A stretch of 64,000 bases of DNA, taken from assembly GCA_902566925.1 (NCBI GenBank), contig CACFKO010000006.1, forward strand, positions 6,214 through 70,213. The letters are read 5' to 3'. Position numbers and translations under genes: made by a program. Shown here piece by piece: positions 58,658 through 64,000 of the stretch. The DNA comes from an uncultured Pelagibacteraceae bacterium (GTDB taxonomy: Bacteria; Pseudomonadota; Alphaproteobacteria; Pelagibacterales; Pelagibacteraceae). Under the pieces are notes generated by a model, which ran no database searches, was not told the origin of the DNA, and worked only from the letters and a program-made list of their open reading frames with translations. Position 1 is the first letter of the stretch. Every line of letters starts with the position of its first letter.

Positions 58658-58745
58658 GCTTTTTTCAATTTTATAAAATAAATTTTATTTATCTTCTATT
58701 ATCCTTGTTCATCAATGCTAATTTAACACAGTGCTTTTAACCGGT

Positions 58746-60859
<2,114 letters not shown>

Positions 60860-60864
60860 AAAAT

Positions 60865-62148
60865 ATGAAACTAGTTGATCTTCTGAGATATGAAGAGGAT
60901 TTGTCTTTAGAAAAAAGAACTGTTGTCATCCTTAGATGGATAGCTTTGTTTGGTCAACTAATAACTATTTATACAGTTCATTTTTATATGAATTTAAATC
61001 TTCCATTATTTTATTGTACTTTAACAATTTTTTTTGGGGGTCTTACAAATATTTTTATACAGTTTAATTTTAGAAATAAACAAATTAAAAATATAGAAAC
61101 AACGATATTATTATTTTATGATGTTATTCAGCTTTCTGTATTAATTTTCTTAACAGGAGGTGCAACTAACCCTTTTATTGTTTTTTTGATTGTACCGGCA
61201 ATAGTTTCTTCAACATTATTAACATTAGTTAGTGGTATTTTTTTATCGTTTATTACTGCAATTTCTTTAATATTATTAACTTTCAATTATTTCCCTTTAC
61301 CAACTGCATCAGGAGAGCTTCACTTCCATGTTCCTGATTATTATATTTATTCAATACCCACATCCTTAATAATCGTTTTGATTTTTTTAAATTATTTTGG
61401 TTTTCGTTTTGGTTTTGAGGCACGAAGAAGAGGATACGCTTTAAATAAATTAGAGAGCGTTTTAGCCAAAGAACAAGAACTCGATTCTATAGGCCACCAG
61501 GCTGCAGCCGCCGCTCACTCATTGGGTACACCACTTTCTACGATAACTGTAATTGCAAAAGAATTAAAAAAAGAACTTAGCAAAAATACTAAATATAACG
61601 AAGATATTGATACATTATTAGAACAGGTTAAAAGATGTGGAGATATACTTAAAAAATTATCTCAAAGAAAAATTGTCGACGACGAATATGTTTCTAATGT
61701 AACAATGCAGGATTTACTTTTTGAGATTACAAAGTCTTTTGAGGAAATTAGTAATAAAAAAATCATTTTAGATATTAACGAAAAATTAAATAAAATTCCC
61801 ATTAAAAGATCTGCGGAAATAACATATGGAATTCGTAATTTTGTAGGAAATGCAGTTAAATACTCAAAATCTAGAGTTAAAATAAATTTAGAAAGTAATG
61901 AAGAGGAAGTTTACCTCAAGATATCCGATGATGGTCCTGGTTTTCCAGACGATGTATACAATCTTATGGGAGAACCTTATATTGCTACAAAATCTTCTAA
62001 ATTAAAGTCTAAATCTGGACTTGGATTAGGAACTTTTATTGGAAAGACTTTATTAGAGAGAAAAAAAGCTAATATTAATTTTATAAACAGTAAAAAAGAT
62101 GGCGCAACGGTTGAAATAACGTGGAAATTTTCTGATATTAAACCTTAA
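60865..62148 (+). CDS. regB: RegB/PrrB-type redox sensor histidine kinase
   Basis: RegB controls redox-responsive genes in alphaproteobacteria by sensing ubiquinone and oxidation state. The 427-residue protein has about six membrane segments (20-185). It contains the quinone-binding heptapeptide GGATNPF (98-104), the H-box AAAAAHSLGTPLSTI with the phosphorylated His218, and a cysteine at 258 in KRCGDILKKL, in the position region of the redox-active RegB cysteine. The kinase ATP-binding lid is SKSGLGLGTFIGKTLL. No regA partner lies in the window. It starts 5 bases after gyrB. Confidence 0.9.
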   Translation: MKLVDLLRYEEDLSLEKRTVVILRWIALFGQLITIYTVHFYMNLNLPLFYCTLTIFFGGLTNIFIQFNFRNKQIKNIETTILLFYDVIQLSVLIFLTGGATNPFIVFLIVPAIVSSTLLTLVSGIFLSFITAISLILLTFNYFPLPTASGELHFHVPDYYIYSIPTSLIIVLIFLNYFGFRFGFEARRRGYALNKLESVLAKEQELDSIGHQAAAAAHSLGTPLSTITVIAKELKKELSKNTKYNEDIDTLLEQVKRCGDILKKLSQRKIVDDEYVSNVTMQDLLFEITKSFEEISNKKIILDINEKLNKIPIKRSAEITYGIRNFVGNAVKYSKSRVKINLESNEEEVYLKISDDGPGFPDDVYNLMGEPYIATKSSKLKSKSGLGLGTFIGKTLLERKKANINFINSKKDGATVEITWKFSDIKP

Positions 62149-62154
62149 AATTTT

Positions 62155-63207
62155 CTAAATTGGCTCTTGCTGAGTCATACAGTGAATAGTTCCTAAGCCC
62201 CACACTAATGTTGAACAATTTATTGGAATTATTTTTCTATTTTTGAAATGCTTTTTAAATATTTTAATAACTATTCCGTCATTTATATCATCAAAAGATG
62301 GGACTAAAACTACTTTATTAGCTATGTAAAAATTTAAATAGCTTGCTGGGACTCTTATACCCTCAATAAATTTAGGTTTAGGCATGGGCAAATAAACGAT
62401 TTTAAATTTTTGCTTATTTACTCTTTCAAATTCTTTAACTATTCTAATATTTTCTCTTAAATTTTTATAATTTTTATCACTTTTGTTATTTTCTTTTGCA
62501 ATAAAAATTTTATTTTTACTTACAAATCTTGCAATATCATCTATATGTCCATGAGTATCATCTCCATGTATTCCCTTATTAAGCCAAATGACCTTTTTTG
62601 CACCAAAAAATTTATCGAATATATGATTGTAATCATGAATTTTGAATCCTTTATTTCGTTGTTGTATTTTACTCATTAGACATTGTTTTGTTGTTAAAAT
62701 AAGACCATTACCATTTACGTCAATGGAACCACCCTCTAAAATAATTTTCTTTTTTATATGCTTAGGATTTATAATTTTGATTTTTTTAAATTTTTTTACC
62801 TTTGTGTAAGCTTTATTGTCATTTTCAAAATTTTTATATTTAGCCCATCCATTAAATTCCCAATTAGATATAATATTTCTATTTCTTTTGTCTTTTAAAA
62901 ATATTGGTAAAAAATCTCGCACCCATGCCCTATCTGTTTTGCAAATTATTAATTGGATATTTTTTATTTTAGCACCTAGAATTTTAAGAAAAAAAATTGC
63001 TGCTTTCTGATCTGATTTATCTTTAACTAAAATATTTACTGGCTGTACTTTTGAAAGTATTGTAATTATTTCACCAAAAACCTTTGGTATTTCACTAAAT
63101 TTGCCAGGCCAATCCTCTTTATTATGGGGCCAGGCAATCCAAGTTGATTTTTGTCGCTCCCACTCAGCAGGCATTCTATAGATGCCTTCATTCGGCATTT
63201 TAGGCAT
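62155..63207 (-). CDS. aguA: Agmatine deiminase
   Basis: AguA converts agmatine to N-carbamoylputrescine. The 350-residue protein has the family pattern YRMPAEWERQKSTWIAWPHN, DRAWVRDFLP, EGGSIDVNGNGL, GDDTHGHIDDIARFV, and the catalytic cysteine in GTIHCMTQQEP at the end. Normal length. It starts inside the last 8 bases of the next enzyme's gene, the amidase that uses its product. Transcription is convergent to regB. Confidence 0.95.
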   Translation of the reverse strand: MPKMPNEGIYRMPAEWERQKSTWIAWPHNKEDWPGKFSEIPKVFGEIITILSKVQPVNILVKDKSDQKAAIFFLKILGAKIKNIQLIICKTDRAWVRDFLPIFLKDKRNRNIISNWEFNGWAKYKNFENDNKAYTKVKKFKKIKIINPKHIKKKIILEGGSIDVNGNGLILTTKQCLMSKIQQRNKGFKIHDYNHIFDKFFGAKKVIWLNKGIHGDDTHGHIDDIARFVSKNKIFIAKENNKSDKNYKNLRENIRIVKEFERVNKQKFKIVYLPMPKPKFIEGIRVPASYLNFYIANKVVLVPSFDDINDGIVIKIFKKHFKNRKIIPINCSTLVWGLGTIHCMTQQEPI

Positions 63208-64000
63208 CTCTAGGGTTATTTAATATGCCCTTATAATATTCGATTCTTCTATCTCTAAAGAAAGGCCAATGTCGTCTCACATTTTCAACTTTTTTGAAAT
63301 CAATATCACAAACAATAGTTTTCTCTCCAAGTTTAGCTTTGGCAATTGTATTTCCACTTGGATCAAAAACAATTGTATTACCCCAAAACTCTAATTTTTT
63401 AGAACCCTGTTTTTCAATCCCAACTCTATTAACTGCTGCAACATAAACCCCATTAGCAATTGCATGTGATCTTTGTACTGATATCCAAGAATTGAGCTGG
63501 GATTTTCCATATTTCTTTTTTTCTTTTGGATGCCATCCGATAGCTGTAGGATAAAAAAGTATTTCCGCGCCTTGAAGAGATGTCAATCTAGCTGCTTCAG
63601 GAAACCATTGATCCCAACAAATTAATGTACCAAGCTTTCCTTGTTTAGTTTTAAATGTTTTAAATCCAAGATCTCCAGGTGTAAAATAGAATTTTTCGTA
63701 ATATTGTGGATCATCTGGTATATGCATCTTTCTATATTTTCCAACCAGTTTCCCTTTTTCGTTTATTAACACACAACTATTATGATAAACGCCTGAAGTT
63801 TTTTTTTCAAAAATAGGCGCAATTATTATTATTTTAAGTTCTTTAGCCAATGAACACAAAATATTAGTTGTTTTTCCAGGAATCTTTTCAGCAAAATTGA
63901 AATTCGAATGCTTTTCTTGCTGACAAAAATAATTTGATAAAAATAACTCTGGCAAACATATAACCTTCGCCTTTTTTTTAGATGCTTCTCTGATTTTTCT
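63200..64000 (-). CDS. aguB: N-carbamoylputrescine amidase (5' end beyond the window)
   Basis: AguB hydrolyses N-carbamoylputrescine to putrescine, CO2 and ammonia. The reading frame is open up to the edge, adding RKIREASKKKAKVIC before LPELFLSNYF, so the true start lies outside. The nitrilase-fold triad is present: glutamate in LPELF, lysine in GKYRKMHIPDD, cysteine in LICWDQWFPEAARL. The 267 residues seen are most of a protein usually about 290 long. With aguA it forms a two-step agmatine-to-putrescine route. Confidence 0.95.
   Translation of the reverse strand, partial: RKIREASKKKAKVICLPELFLSNYFCQQEKHSNFNFAEKIPGKTTNILCSLAKELKIIIIAPIFEKKTSGVYHNSCVLINEKGKLVGKYRKMHIPDDPQYYEKFYFTPGDLGFKTFKTKQGKLGTLICWDQWFPEAARLTSLQGAEILFYPTAIGWHPKEKKKYGKSQLNSWISVQRSHAIANGVYVAAVNRVGIEKQGSKKLEFWGNTIVFDPSGNTIAKAKLGEKTIVCDIDFKKVENVRRHWPFFRDRRIEYYKGILNNPRDA

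Noticed and set aside
58675..58695. AAATAAA/TTTATTT inverted repeat after dnaN as a terminator
   Set aside because: All A-T stem with no stable G-C pairs; mentioned only as a weak possibility.

Overview
The window is a 64 kb stretch of a small, AT-rich, tightly packed alphaproteobacterial chromosome. Several features point to an alphaproteobacterium: irr diverging from fabA-fabB-fabI, a RegB-type redox kinase, a DUF3576 lipoprotein, and the run coaBC-ubiB-ubiE / mutM-rpsT-dnaA. Low G+C, gaps of mostly 0-60 bases, many overlapping genes and truncated operons fit a genome-streamlined marine lineage such as SAR11 (Pelagibacterales) or a similar AT-rich clade. The lineage is inferred from gene order and composition, not from a marker tree. 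I found no tRNA, rRNA, CRISPR array, insertion sequence or prophage.

Layout. 1-5.8 kb: the 5' end of an ogt-like gene, then mnmE-mnmG-rsmG-parA-parB, with two parS-like ParB sites inside rsmG. 5.8-11.6 kb: holA-lptE-leuS-DUF3576 on the minus strand and a porin on the plus strand with a strong terminator. 11.6-20.7 kb: small genes including two pairs of head-to-head genes with overlapping start codons, a 38-residue ArfA-like ribosome-rescue gene, a PfkB kinase, nth, dapB, then dnaJ-dnaK-grpE with heat-shock-type promoters, and rdgB. 20.7-23.3 kb: an envelope cluster (LpoA/LppC-like protein, rsmI, BON lipoprotein). 23.3-30.9 kb: maeB, murJ, trpS, an Nfu protein, a glucosaminidase and a polysaccharide deacetylase. 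30.9-37.3 kb: a short tsaB, a Fur-family regulator, miaB-phoH-ybeY-lnt-metK. 37.4-43.9 kb: nusA-infB-rbfA-rpsO-pnp. 44-50 kb: a GNAT protein, fabI-fabB-fabA facing irr and katG. 50-55 kb: SH3 protein, ThiF/MoeB, coaBC, ubiB, ubiE. 55-61 kb: mutM, rpsT, dnaA-dnaN-gyrB. 61-64 kb: regB, agmatine deiminase and the start-less N-carbamoylputrescine amidase, cut by the window edge.

How the genes work together. Replication and segregation functions sit at both ends: parAB with parS on the left and dnaA-dnaN-gyrB on the right. The middle is mainly translation, tRNA/rRNA modification and protein folding. Cell-envelope genes are scattered between (lptE, porin, murJ, lnt, glucosaminidase, L,D-transpeptidase, fab genes). 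An iron/peroxide module (irr, katG) faces the unsaturated fatty-acid genes.

The most unusual layer is regulatory compaction rather than a new enzyme system: terminators written into coding sequence, palindromes that supply start codons to two divergent genes, promoters whose predicted start lies within about 3-10 bases of the ATG, and an inverted repeat over the katG promoter beside irr. Numeric start-site and promoter positions are read by eye and have not been tested computationally.
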